Part shown: positions 29,954 through 38,507 of the stretch, piece by piece | How positions within the stretch are numbered: the stretch's first letter is position 1 | Layout of the letters: each line of letters begins with the position of its first letter | Notes under the pieces: model-generated | Databases searched by the model: none | What the model was told of the DNA's origin: nothing | Seen by the model: only the letters and a program-made list of their open reading frames with translations | Translations under genes and position numbers: made by a program | Assembly (NCBI GenBank): GCA_002389675.1 | Contig: DGQF01000045.1 | Span: 22,559 to 85,319 of the forward strand | Source of the DNA: Gammaproteobacteria bacterium UBA4421 | GTDB lineage: Bacteria > Pseudomonadota > Gammaproteobacteria > Pseudomonadales > Azotimanducaceae | Direction of reading: 5' to 3' | DNA: 62,761 nt

Positions 29954-30592
29954 ATGACAGTGCGCAGGTATAAAAAGTGGATCAGTTTTGCGGTCGCGGT
30001 CACCATGTTTGGTGGCGCTGTTTCGGTACACGCCTCGGGAAATCCGGATGCAGGTGAAGCCCAAGCCGCAGCCTGTGGAGCCTGTCATGGGCAGGATGGT
30101 GCTTCGCCAATTGATCCCAGCTACCCGCATTTAGCGGGCCAGAACGAAAGATATTTGTTGAATCAGCTCAAAATGATTCAAAATGACACTCGCAACATTG
30201 CCCTGATGGCGGGACAGTTAAACGGTAAAACAGAACAAGATCTGGCTGATCTGGCAGCATTTTATGCCAGTCTTCCTGCGAAGTCTTCGCAGGCTATTGG
30301 TGATGACAGCGCCATTCGCACAGGCCAGCGGATTTACCGTGCCGGCATCGCGCGTAAGGGCGTTGCGGCGTGTATTGCCTGTCACAGTCCTGATGGATCA
30401 GGCAATCAACAGGCGGGATTCCCACGTATCAGCGGTCAACCATCGGCTTATATTATTGCTCAATTGACAGCGTATCGAGAGCGAGTTCGGGCGACCGATG
30501 AATCTCTGGGTGGCATGATGCGAGGTGTAGCCGAAGGACTTACGGATACCGAAATAGCTCTGGTTGCAGATTATATCCAAGGTTTGAATTAG
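29954..30592 (+). CDS. Di-haem cytochrome c4
   Basis: Periplasmic electron carrier with two class I haem c domains, a likely donor to terminal oxidases. The signal peptide runs to SVHA (about residue 26). The haem sites are ACGACHGQDG and ACIACHSPDG, about 100 residues apart, and Met ligands probably lie in IALMAGQL and LGGMMRGV. I choose the ATG of 29954 (212 residues) over an upstream start, since only from here does a signal peptide begin. It is followed by dsbA 33 bases on. Confidence 0.93.
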   Translation: MTVRRYKKWISFAVAVTMFGGAVSVHASGNPDAGEAQAAACGACHGQDGASPIDPSYPHLAGQNERYLLNQLKMIQNDTRNIALMAGQLNGKTEQDLADLAAFYASLPAKSSQAIGDDSAIRTGQRIYRAGIARKGVAACIACHSPDGSGNQQAGFPRISGQPSAYIIAQLTAYRERVRATDESLGGMMRGVAEGLTDTEIALVADYIQGLN

Positions 30593-30625
30593 ATCGTGAA
30601 CGGGCTCAAAACGAGGGAAAAGCTG

Positions 30626-31276
30626 ATGTGGTTGGTAAAACAAACGCAGATGATGGTGGTCGGGCTGATGCTGGTTTTCTCCGGCGGGGTAATGGCTGCC
30701 GACTTTGTTGAGGGCACACATTATGAGCGACTCCCTGTTGCGGTAGATACCCAAGATAAAAACTCGGTGGAGGTTGTCGAGGTTTTCTCTTATTTGTGTG
30801 TTCACTGCTACAACTTTGATCCAATGCTTGAGTCATGGCGCAGCCGCCAAGCGTCAGATGTAAACTTTTTGCGGGTTCCGGCGGTGTTTAACAACGACTG
30901 GGAACTATTGGCGCAAGCGTTTTACACTGCGGATTCACTGGATGTGCTCGAGCAGACTCACATGCCAATGTTTGAGGGGTTGCACGTTAACCAAGAAGAC
31001 CTTCGGCGACCGGACAACCTTGCCGATTTGTATGCAGAAAACGCGCAGATCACGCAAGACGACTTTAACTTTGCGTATAACTCTTTTTCCGTGCGCAGTC
31101 GGGTACAGCAGGCCAAGGCCAAGAGTCGTGCTTATCGCGTGACAGGTGTGCCGAGCATGATTGTAAACGGGAAATACCGCATTGACGGGCCTATGGCAGG
31201 TAGCAACGCCAAAATGCTGGAAGTAGTTGATTATCTTGTTAATCTCGAACGCGCTGCTCTGGAAACGTCAGATTAG
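30626..31276 (+). CDS. dsbA: Thiol:disulfide interchange protein DsbA
   Basis: Periplasmic oxidase that introduces disulfide bonds. The start at the ATG of 30626 has a GAGGG site 9 bases upstream and begins a signal peptide that ends at VMA-AD; an earlier GTG at 30596 is less likely. The active site CVHC (in FSYLCVHCYNF) differs in its central dipeptide from E. coli CPHC, and GVPSMIVNGKY carries the cis-proline loop. The 216-residue size fits. It is placed directly after cytochrome c4, as in Pseudomonas, with the next gene 5 bases downstream. Confidence 0.95.
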   Translation: MWLVKQTQMMVVGLMLVFSGGVMAADFVEGTHYERLPVAVDTQDKNSVEVVEVFSYLCVHCYNFDPMLESWRSRQASDVNFLRVPAVFNNDWELLAQAFYTADSLDVLEQTHMPMFEGLHVNQEDLRRPDNLADLYAENAQITQDDFNFAYNSFSVRSRVQQAKAKSRAYRVTGVPSMIVNGKYRIDGPMAGSNAKMLEVVDYLVNLERAALETSD

Positions 31277-31281
31277 ATAGC

Positions 31282-32121
31282 GTGTCTTGGGGACCGCGAT
31301 CTGAGCGTGTTACTCGCGTGTCTGCGGTGTCTAACCGCAGCCCGCTCAATCCGCAAGAGAATCCTACTTCCCAACAGCCTCATGCAAGCTCGCTGACGCT
31401 CCTCTCTTTTAATATTCAAGTTGGCATCAGAACTTCGACGTACGGTCAGTATTTGACTCGAGGCTGGAAACATCTTTTGCCCCACGAGGCTCGGCTTCGA
31501 AATCTATATCGCATCGCCGAGGTGGTGCGCGGTTACGATGTGGTGGGTTTGCAGGAAATCGATGGTGGCAGTTTGCGTAGTGGATTTATTAATCAAGTTG
31601 AATTTTTGTCTGAGTTGGCCGATTTTCCATACTGGTATGCCCAGTTAAATAGAGATTTAGGCCCGCTAGCCCAACATGGTAACGGCTTGCTGACACGTAT
31701 AGAGCCGGCAGAACTGGGTGATCATAAATTGCCGGGTGCAATTCCTGGTCGGGGAGCGATGTTTTTGCGCCTGCCGTTTGCAGACTCAGACATGTTGGTG
31801 GTCATGATCCATCTATCTTTAGGCCGGCAAGCGAGGCGCCGCCAGTTGTCCTATATTGCAGAGCGGGTAGCCGCTGAGCGGCATGTAGTCATTATGGGTG
31901 ATATGAATTCGCCGATGCGTCAATTACTCGAGGCGTCGCCACTGAAGTCTCTAGAGCTTCACGGTGTTGACCACCTAGCACCTACCTATCCGGCGTGGGC
32001 ACCTGCCTTCGCCCTTGACCATGTTTTGGTTTCTTCCGGGCTGCAAATAAAAAACTATCAAGTCATAGATTGTCTGCTTTCAGATCACTTACCTGTTGCC
32101 GTAGAAGTTGCTGTTCGCTAG
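31282..32121 (+). CDS. Endonuclease/exonuclease/phosphatase family protein
   Basis: DNase I-like metal-dependent hydrolase of undetermined substrate. The fold motifs are in order: LLSFNIQVG, VVGLQEIDGGS with the catalytic Glu, QHGNGLLTR, MIHLSLG with His, VIMGDMNSP (Asp-x-Asn) and SDHLPVAVEV at the end. No signal peptide is evident. The start is GTG, 5 bases after the dsbA stop codon, so cytochrome c4-dsbA-this gene look like one unit. Conservation of the same neighbour in Pseudomonas suggests a housekeeping role, but whether the substrate is nucleic acid, inositol phosphate or lipid is unknown. Confidence 0.85.
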   Translation: MSWGPRSERVTRVSAVSNRSPLNPQENPTSQQPHASSLTLLSFNIQVGIRTSTYGQYLTRGWKHLLPHEARLRNLYRIAEVVRGYDVVGLQEIDGGSLRSGFINQVEFLSELADFPYWYAQLNRDLGPLAQHGNGLLTRIEPAELGDHKLPGAIPGRGAMFLRLPFADSDMLVVMIHLSLGRQARRRQLSYIAERVAAERHVVIMGDMNSPMRQLLEASPLKSLELHGVDHLAPTYPAWAPAFALDHVLVSSGLQIKNYQVIDCLLSDHLPVAVEVAVR

Positions 32122-32148
32122 CGGTACAGATGAGCGGGCTGCTGGCGG

Positions 32149-32364
32149 TTAATAATGAGGTGGTGGGGGTTCATTTTTTAGGTCCGCTGAATCAAAAGCT
32201 TCACCTTGCAGGCGTTTGACAAGCAGCGCCAGCGTGCGGTCGATCGTGAAATAACGCTGTTGTTGAACCACCAAAGCGTCGTTGAGTTGCCTAATGGTTT
32301 CTTCCTGAAATTCAATCCTCGCCTCCAGCGCCGTTAGTCGCGCTTGCGTTTCGTCATCTGTCAT
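32149..32364 (-). CDS. slyX: SlyX family protein
   Basis: Small coiled-coil protein of unknown function. Nearly all of the 71 residues form a heptad-like helix (LTALEARIEFQEETIRQLNDAL...), and the closing PPPPHY is the SlyX signature. The internal ATG at 32364 is chosen because homologues begin here. The longer frame to 32448 overlaps the upstream region of the divergent acyl-CoA ligase. Confidence 0.85.
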   Translation of the reverse strand: MTDDETQARLTALEARIEFQEETIRQLNDALVVQQQRYFTIDRTLALLVKRLQGEAFDSADLKNEPPPPHY

Positions 32365-32490
32365 ATATCGGTAATAAGCGGTAAACAGGCCTTCAGCATA
32401 GGTTAATCCAATGGCTGATGGCCAGTGCTTTGCAGGGATGTTATTCACCGCTATGATGGCCCGCCCTATGGGGTCATTAACTGCATTAAA

Positions 32491-34119
32491 ATGGTCATGG
32501 AAAAAATAGACTCACACCGAATTCGTGTCACCTCGCTGGGTGATTTACTGCTCGACGCCGCGGATCGCTTTCCGAGCAGGAACGCCCTGATCTTTCCCGA
32601 TCAGCGGCATACTTATCTCAGTTTGGTCACGGCCGCTTACCAGCGTGCTCGCAGTCTTTACGGGCTGGGCGTGCGCAGCGGAGATTATGTTGGCCTATTA
32701 ATGGCTAACTGCCCAGAATATATGGAGTTGTTGCTGGGCTGCTCATTTTTGGGGGCCGTTGCCGTACCGATGAATGCACGCTACAAGTCTGCAGAATTAG
32801 CCTATGTTGTGGCAGATGCAGACTTAAAAGTGATCGTCACTTCCGATCTAATTGCTGATTATGCAGATTTTGGTCAATTGCTGCAGGCCGCGTTTAGTGA
32901 TTTTGAAGTTGAACAAGACGAGACCAACTTGTCTTTGTCTGGTGCACCGTTGATGAGAGCGGTGGTCATGTTAGGTGCGCACACGCCCCCGGGTATGCTC
33001 AGCCAACGCCAGTTTTCAGCGCTCGCTGACCAGGTTGATGTTGCGGATATTGATGTGTTGCGCTCGCGGGTGCGCCTAGAGCAGCCCGCGATTATGATGT
33101 ATACCTCCGGGACAACGGCAAACCCAAAAGGATGTCCGTTAAGCCATGGTTTGTTGGTTCGTAATGGCATTAATATGAACCGCGAACGCTACTTTATGAC
33201 CGAGCAAGACGTTTTTTGGGCGCCATTGCCGATGTTTCATATGGCCGCAATTCTGCCTTTTATCGCCTGCATGGATGCAGCCGCAGCGATGTCGTCAATG
33301 ACGCATGTTGAATCGGGTCTTGCTCTGAAAATGCTTGAGAGAGACCAAGTTACCATTGCTTTCCCATCTTTCCCTACCGTAACAAATGGACTGATTGCGC
33401 ATCCTGATTTTGCGACCACCGACCTGTCGAAATTGCGCCGTATTAACAACGTGGCGCCGGTCGAGATGTTACGCCGTTTTCAGGAGACCTTTGCGCAGGC
33501 GGTTCAAACGGGCGCCTACGGTTTAACCGAGGCGGGGGGCGTCATTGCGTTTAATCATCCAGACGAATCGTTGGATTCACGGTTACACACCTGTGGACGG
33601 CCCTTTCCCGGTATTGAAGTGCGAATCAAAGATCCGGAAACGTTGACAGATTTGCCGGCTGATCAGCAGGGAGAATTGTGGGTTCGAGGCTATTGTGTAT
33701 TTTCCGGATACCACAAGAGTCCAGAAAAAAATGCGGAAAGCTTTGTTGATGGTTGGTTGCGAACGGGAGATTTATGCAGCCTGACCGAAGAGGGCGCGAT
33801 CTGTTACCACGGCCGAATCAAGGACATGCTGAAGGTCGGCGGTGAAAATGTTGCGGCACTTGAAATAGAATCTTTCTTATCTAAACATCCAGCGGTTCAA
33901 CTTGCCCAAGTGATTGGGCGCGAGGATGAACGCCTGCAGGAGGTGCCAATTGCGTTCATTGAATTGTCGCCTGGTCAGGAGGCGAGTGAAGCGCAATTAA
34001 TCGAGTTTTGTAAAGGCGCGCTTGCCAGTTTTAAAGTGCCGCGTGCGATTTACTTTGTCCAAGAGTGGCCCATGTCCAGTACCAAGGTGCAGAAATTCCG
34101 ATTACGCGCGCTTATCTAA
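32491..34119 (+). CDS. AMP-dependent acyl-CoA synthetase/ligase
   Basis: Activates a carboxylic acid as its CoA thioester through an acyl-AMP. The P-loop-like MMYTSGTTANPKGCPLSH, AYGLTEAGG, WLRTGDLC and LKVGGENVAALEIE are the standard ANL motifs. The C-terminal lysine is probably in SSTKVQKFRLR. The start is ambiguous: ATG at 32491 or 32497. The substrate cannot be read from sequence; resemblance is to fatty-acid and short-chain ligases such as CaiC/FadK types. The gene is monocistronic here, convergent with tesB (8-base overlap), and the pairing with a thioesterase suggests acyl-CoA turnover. Confidence 0.88.
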   Translation: MVMEKIDSHRIRVTSLGDLLLDAADRFPSRNALIFPDQRHTYLSLVTAAYQRARSLYGLGVRSGDYVGLLMANCPEYMELLLGCSFLGAVAVPMNARYKSAELAYVVADADLKVIVTSDLIADYADFGQLLQAAFSDFEVEQDETNLSLSGAPLMRAVVMLGAHTPPGMLSQRQFSALADQVDVADIDVLRSRVRLEQPAIMMYTSGTTANPKGCPLSHGLLVRNGINMNRERYFMTEQDVFWAPLPMFHMAAILPFIACMDAAAAMSSMTHVESGLALKMLERDQVTIAFPSFPTVTNGLIAHPDFATTDLSKLRRINNVAPVEMLRRFQETFAQAVQTGAYGLTEAGGVIAFNHPDESLDSRLHTCGRPFPGIEVRIKDPETLTDLPADQQGELWVRGYCVFSGYHKSPEKNAESFVDGWLRTGDLCSLTEEGAICYHGRIKDMLKVGGENVAALEIESFLSKHPAVQLAQVIGREDERLQEVPIAFIELSPGQEASEAQLIEFCKGALASFKVPRAIYFVQEWPMSSTKVQKFRLRALI

Positions 34120-34936
34120 GTATCGTTCGAACACGAAGCATTCCTTCTTGAGCAACAGATAAAAGGTGCTGGCCTTGGCGGTTGTACATAGTGCCCAGCG
34201 CCAAGCCGCGGCCGCCCGACGCTCGAGGGCTTTGGGTGGCGTAGAGTAACCAATCATCAAATCGAGGGGGTTGATGAAACCACATGCTGTGATCCAAACT
34301 GGCTGCGGCTAAGGTGCCTTGGTCCGCATGTGGGCGCCAAGCGGTATCAAGTAAGCAGCGATCGCTGGCATAAACAATCATCGCCAAATGAATATGGGGG
34401 TCCTCTGGCAGCGTTCCGTTTGCCCGTAACCAGAGCTTTTGTTCCGGGGTCTGTGCGCTGTCGTCGGTGATCGGGGTTACCATGCGGATATCAATGGGCA
34501 TCTCTCGCCAGTTTAACCTGCCGCGAATTTGATCGCGATTGGGCAGCGCTTCGGCCGGGGGAACATCGGCATGTGTTGACTGATGGTCTACGCCTTCGAC
34601 AGGGCGCTGAAAGCTGGCTTGTAGCTGAAATATCGTATGACCATTTTGCTCTGCGGTAACGTTTCGGGCCGCAAAGTTACGGCCTTGTTTTGCTCGTGAA
34701 ACGGTAAAAACGATGTTTTCATCGGGCCGTCCAGGTGCAAGAAAATAAGCGTGTAGCGAATGTATTGTGAAGCCATCAACCGTTCGAAGCGCAGCCATGG
34801 TCGCCTGAGCTGCGACAAGGCCTCCAAATAGGCGGGCATTTTCAGTAACACCACCTGCCCCGGCCCCGCCAATATACTGGTCAGGGCCACAGGCCTTGAG
34901 ATCTAAACGGTGAATTAAGCGTTCTAGTAAGGTCAT
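34112..34936 (-). CDS. tesB: Acyl-CoA thioesterase II
   Basis: Hydrolyses medium- to long-chain acyl-CoA. The double hot-dog architecture is visible in 274 residues: N-terminal RLFGGLVAAQATMAA and HSLHAYFLAPGRPD, and C-terminal ASLDHSMWFHQPPRFDDWLLY and GRGLALGTMYNRQGQHLLSVAQEG. The Asp in LDHSMWFH is the catalytic residue of the family, and a Gln/Thr pair is expected from the VAQEG region. It lies 13 bases downstream of arfB on the same strand. Confidence 0.95.
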   Translation of the reverse strand: MTLLERLIHRLDLKACGPDQYIGGAGAGGVTENARLFGGLVAAQATMAALRTVDGFTIHSLHAYFLAPGRPDENIVFTVSRAKQGRNFAARNVTAEQNGHTIFQLQASFQRPVEGVDHQSTHADVPPAEALPNRDQIRGRLNWREMPIDIRMVTPITDDSAQTPEQKLWLRANGTLPEDPHIHLAMIVYASDRCLLDTAWRPHADQGTLAAASLDHSMWFHQPPRFDDWLLYATQSPRASGGRGLALGTMYNRQGQHLLSVAQEGMLRVRTILR

Positions 34937-34949
34937 GAATCTGATTCCA

Positions 34950-35354
34950 TCAGTCTACGGTGGGTTTTTGGCGATTTATTTTTGTTTTGCCTCGCTGCGT
35001 TTTGCTGTTCATGCGTTTTGTTTTTGCCGCTTTGCTCGGTCGTGTTGCGATACGTTGTTTGGGTCGGATGGAAGCTTGCGCGAGCATCTGCTCGAATCGT
35101 GAAATGGCATCTTTGCGGTTGCTTAACTGGGATCGATATTGATCGGCCTGGATGACCAACTCACCGTCCTTGTTGATTCGGTTCTTCTGCTGGGTGCGTA
35201 AGCGACGCGCCAGTTCTGCGGGAATATCCAGTGCACTTAATACAACTTTTAATTCTACGGCGGTGGATGTTTTGTTGACATGCTGGCCCCCCGGGCCGGA
35301 TGCGTGAACAAAGGTAAATTTCAGGGCTTGTGGCGCATAAACAGGTGGGTTCAT
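34950..35354 (-). CDS. arfB: Alternative ribosome-rescue factor ArfB (YaeJ)
   Basis: Peptidyl-tRNA hydrolase that frees stalled ribosomes. The GGQ loop is in GPGGQHVNKTSTAVEL, preceded by LKFTFVHASG. The lysine/arginine-rich C-terminal tail (RPSKAAKTKRMNSKTQRGK) binds the empty mRNA channel in homologues. The start at 35354 (134 residues) forms an ATGA overlap with the metallophosphoesterase stop codon, which favours it over the longer frame to 35378. Confidence 0.93.
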   Translation of the reverse strand: MNPPVYAPQALKFTFVHASGPGGQHVNKTSTAVELKVVLSALDIPAELARRLRTQQKNRINKDGELVIQADQYRSQLSNRKDAISRFEQMLAQASIRPKQRIATRPSKAAKTKRMNSKTQRGKTKINRQKPTVD

Positions 35355-36061
35355 GCGTATAGAGTAACGGGTTCCCACGTATCATCGAAGTGTTGGGTGT
35401 CTCTAAATACGTGTTTGTTGTTCGGTGGAGCCAGACTGAGCGTTTTGACCGGGTGTACGGCGGGCTCAAGTTCGTAGCCGTGAACACAATTTTGAACCAG
35501 ATCTAGCAGGGCAAAACCTGGGTGGTGGTCACCGCGCAGGGTGCCGGCGTTCAGCAGGGTCAGCGCGTGGAAGTGAATGAGTGTTCGATAATGCACGTGC
35601 CCGTTGATCATCAGGGTATATTTACCCTGTGCAATGATGTGGTCTAGATCCTTGCTGCGCTTGGCGGGTAACGCATCTGTGCCCGGCCAAATTTTTTGCA
35701 GATCATGGTCACCAACACCGTGGCATAGCATCAGAGGGCCAGCGTTGGTGTTCAGATGCACCTGATTGGGTAAGGACGCTAAATATTCTGCACTTTCCGG
35801 ATCGAGCTGTTCGAGCAAGTGTGCGTTGGGCAGATGCCGGACTTTGTGTTGTAAGATCCAACGATCATGATTTCCGCGGACCGTATGGACGTTAAATGCT
35901 TGTAGCAAGCGTATACAAGCGTTCACATCACCTTCCCCGTCTACTAGGTCACCAGTGCAAACGATAGTATCTACGTTTTGTTCGACCAGATAGTGTAGGG
36001 CCGTCTCCAGGTAGCGGTGCTGTGCGTGGACATCGCCGATAATGCCTATCTTGTGCAACAT
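35351..36061 (-). CDS. Calcineurin-like metallophosphoesterase
   Basis: Binuclear metal phosphoesterase of unknown substrate. All five family motifs are present in the 236 residues: GDVHAQHRY, TGDLVDGEGD, RGNHDRW, LCHGVGDHD, and NGHVHYRT. No membrane or export signal is seen. Its stop codon overlaps the arfB start (ATGA). This resembles YfcE/DUF-type cytosolic phosphodiesterases. Translation coupling to a ribosome-rescue factor could be coincidental. Confidence 0.88.
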   Translation of the reverse strand: MLHKIGIIGDVHAQHRYLETALHYLVEQNVDTIVCTGDLVDGEGDVNACIRLLQAFNVHTVRGNHDRWILQHKVRHLPNAHLLEQLDPESAEYLASLPNQVHLNTNAGPLMLCHGVGDHDLQKIWPGTDALPAKRSKDLDHIIAQGKYTLMINGHVHYRTLIHFHALTLLNAGTLRGDHHPGFALLDLVQNCVHGYELEPAVHPVKTLSLAPPNNKHVFRDTQHFDDTWEPVTLYA

Positions 36062-36218
36062 AATAATTGGGGTCCGTACCAGCGCGTGTTAACTCTGACG
36101 CACGAGCGTAAGCCCGCGGGTGTCAGTATCCTGTGAAGCGTTCGGCTCAGTTTTGTGTCCATCGTTGGGCATTTTACTGCCTAACTGTGTTGTCCGGCGG
36201 CTCTGGCCGAACCTGTCA

Positions 36219-36794
36219 TCAGGGAGTCTGGGGTAATCGGTCGAATACGCGGTTGAAAGTTCGCGCTTTGTAATTTCGTGGATCAATTTTTACTGAAACC
36301 AGTAGCCGCCCATCTTTGCGCAGCGTCCATGTTTTGCGCACGCTGCGTTCGGGCGTTTTGTATTTTTGTTCGATTTTCTTTTTTGACCACTTACTTTGCC
36401 TGCCGCGGTAATCTCCTTTGCGCAAGATTTCCTCTTCGTTGCCGTCATAGATGAATAAAACCCGCTGATCATCGACCTGAATTTCTGTGTCGGTGCATAG
36501 CAGAACTTTAGGATCTTTGGCCGGTAGACTCGACATGGAGGACTGACGATAACGGCTTGGTAGAGGTAGGCCCATAATCGAAACAGAGGTGTTAATGCCG
36601 TTGCCGGAAAGTCCGCTGTCTTCCTCGAACTTCTCGATGACCTTGTCCGTTTCCTCCAGATTAATTCGCCAGGCGCCGTCAAATGGAGACTGTCCCCAAC
36701 TCTGCGAAGCATAAGTGACTAATAGGGTCATTATGCACAGGCTAACAAAGACTGTGCGGGTGTTTTTCAGGATGATTTTTAAGGCATTAAACAT
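36219..36794 (-). CDS. Exported protein of unknown function
   Basis: I do not recognise a family. Starting at the ATG of 36794, the 191-residue product has a signal peptide (basic start, then hydrophobic core ending near YASQSWGQ, about residue 36). The mature part begins SPFDGAWRINLEETD, a pattern often seen in lipocalin-like or extracellular beta-sheet proteins. It contains one Cys and a very basic middle (RGRQSKWSKKKIEQKYKTPER). The frame is open upstream to 36881, but that extension adds no plausible signal. A 157-base gap with no gene follows at 36062-36218. Confidence 0.65.
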   Translation of the reverse strand: MFNALKIILKNTRTVFVSLCIMTLLVTYASQSWGQSPFDGAWRINLEETDKVIEKFEEDSGLSGNGINTSVSIMGLPLPSRYRQSSMSSLPAKDPKVLLCTDTEIQVDDQRVLFIYDGNEEEILRKGDYRGRQSKWSKKKIEQKYKTPERSVRKTWTLRKDGRLLVSVKIDPRNYKARTFNRVFDRLPQTP

Positions 36795-36929
36795 AATAGG
36801 CTCAGATGATTTTATGACCGTGGGCTTTGAAGGGCCACTTGAGGTTTGATCTTTCGCGCTCTTTATACTGTCTAGCGGCAATTTGGCATAAACTCAAGCT
36901 CGAGGAAATATTATTGAATAGGGAAACGC

Positions 36930-37271
36930 GTGACCACAAGAGAAGAAACCGTTGTTGTGCTCAATGCTTGGATCAATGGCTCAAAAGATGAGTTGGCGGT
37001 GTGGCAGTGGGCTGAGGGTGCGAAGGCGGATGAAACCATATCCGATATGCTGGTGAGAGACTTAGTGGATACTTTGGCGTACCTGCCTTTTGACATGATT
37101 ACGACTGAAGATGCGGCGGTTATGTTGGATGCTTTGGCGAATCCCGTTGAGGAAACTGATTTGTCGATTAACCTACTGTGGAATCATATTGACGGTATTG
37201 CGACAGATGCGCGTCGATTTCAGCTGAAAGACCATAGCTTCTATGGCCAATTTTGTGACGGAATGGACTGA
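36930..37271 (+). CDS. Small acidic protein of unknown function
   Basis: Unrecognised 113-residue, predicted cytosolic protein, rich in Asp and Glu, beginning at a GTG preceded by an AGGG-type ribosome binding site. It is mostly helical in character (ETVVVLNAWINGSKDEL, VRDLVDTLAYLP). No Cys cluster, HTH or catalytic motif is visible, although one Cys is near the C-terminus. It is divergent from the exported protein at 36219-36794 and convergent with the luciferase-like gene, with which it shares a 93-base gap containing a GCCGGC inverted repeat. Confidence 0.6.
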   Translation: MTTREETVVVLNAWINGSKDELAVWQWAEGAKADETISDMLVRDLVDTLAYLPFDMITTEDAAVMLDALANPVEETDLSINLLWNHIDGIATDARRFQLKDHSFYGQFCDGMD

Positions 37272-37364
37272 GCCTTTATTAATCTGCATTGATTGCCGGC
37301 ATCTACGACGCCGGCGCCCATTCCTGTGAGTGAGCGCTTGCCAACCGCTAAGATCTTGATATAC

Positions 37365-38411
37365 CTATAAGGAAGCGATCAGATTGCTGAGCTTATCGCA
37401 TTGAGCGACACGCTCCGCTTGCGTCTTTCCTGCGAGACTTACATTCAGGGCGGTCACACCAGAGGCTTTGAGTGCCTGCAGACGCTCCTTTACAAAACTC
37501 TCGCTGCCAATCAGAGAATTTTTGGCTAGGTAAGCGTCTGGAATGGCCTCTTCCGCGGCTTTTTTCTCGCCGGCCAAGTAAAGGTCCTGAATGAGCTTGG
37601 CTTCCTCAGCGTAGCCGCTTTTTGAAAAGATGTCGTTGTAGAAGTTTTTTGACCGTGCGCCCATACCGCCGATGTACAGTGCCGCCTGAGGACGCGCTAA
37701 GTCGCGCAATGGCTCTAGGCCTTCACCGATCGCAACCATGCCGCCCGCAAAAATCTCAAGGGGTGCCCGGTTTGGATCGCGCTTTGCGTTGCCCTTAGCC
37801 AGAGCTGCCCCCCAAACATTCTGGGCGGCTTCTGCGGTGTAGAACGCGGGAAGCCAAGCATCCGCTAACTCAGCAGTCATGGCCACGGAAAGAGGCCCTA
37901 GCGAGGCCACTGCGATGGGTATTTCCTCTCTTACAGGATGGTTGATTAATTTAAGAGGCTTGCCTAACCCGGTGCCTTTATCTTGTGGTACCGGGATCTG
38001 AAATTCGCTACCCATGTATTGGACTCGTTCTCTGCGCCAAACCATTCTGCAGATTTCAATGACCTCGCGCATTCGTTTGACCGGCGCAACGTAAGGTACG
38101 CCATGAAAACCCTCAATAACCTGAGGCCCCGATGCGCCTAAACCCAGCATGCAGCGACCGTCTGATAAGTAGTCGATGCCTGCGGCTGTCATGGCCAGTA
38201 ACGAAGGTGTTCGAGAATAGATAGGTAAAATACCTGATGCTATGGTGACTGTTTTGGTTCTGGCGGCGATGTAACCCATTGCGCTGGGGGCATCAAACGA
38301 ATAAGCCTCTGGCACCCACACTAGATTCAAACCCGCTTTTTCGAGTTCTGCAATTTCGGTGACGGCGTCTTTAAAACCACCCGCATAGCTGAGGAGTGTG
38401 GATATTCGCAT
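37365..38411 (-). CDS. LLM-class flavin/F420-dependent oxidoreductase
   Basis: Member of the bacterial luciferase-like TIM-barrel family. MRISTLLSYAGGF, GLNLVWVPEAYSFDA, GILPIYSRTPSLLAMTAAGIDYLS and GLGASGPQVIEGFHGVPY are typical of the 'F420-dependent' subgroup. Length is 348. Whether the cofactor is F420 or FMN cannot be told: no F420 synthesis gene (fbiC or cofC-like) is in the window. The enzyme is encoded alone, divergent from the exported M20 peptidase and convergent with the small acidic protein. Confidence 0.82.
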   Translation of the reverse strand: MRISTLLSYAGGFKDAVTEIAELEKAGLNLVWVPEAYSFDAPSAMGYIAARTKTVTIASGILPIYSRTPSLLAMTAAGIDYLSDGRCMLGLGASGPQVIEGFHGVPYVAPVKRMREVIEICRMVWRRERVQYMGSEFQIPVPQDKGTGLGKPLKLINHPVREEIPIAVASLGPLSVAMTAELADAWLPAFYTAEAAQNVWGAALAKGNAKRDPNRAPLEIFAGGMVAIGEGLEPLRDLARPQAALYIGGMGARSKNFYNDIFSKSGYAEEAKLIQDLYLAGEKKAAEEAIPDAYLAKNSLIGSESFVKERLQALKASGVTALNVSLAGKTQAERVAQCDKLSNLIASL

Positions 38412-38507
38412 ACAAAATCCTATTTTGAGCTTGATTTGAGTTGCCAGATTATGGCGAGTTAGGCAAGGTCAGTCACTCAATTTAAACAACACTGAGGGGC
38501 CAAGGCA

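Noticed and set aside
36089..36286. 65-residue minus-strand frame next to the exported orphan
   Set aside because: Overlaps the end of the 36219-36794 gene in another frame, lacks a ribosome binding site, and has no domain.
37272..37364. GCCGGC inverted repeat as a bidirectional terminator
   Set aside because: The stem is short, the loop is nine bases, and neither side has a T-rich run.
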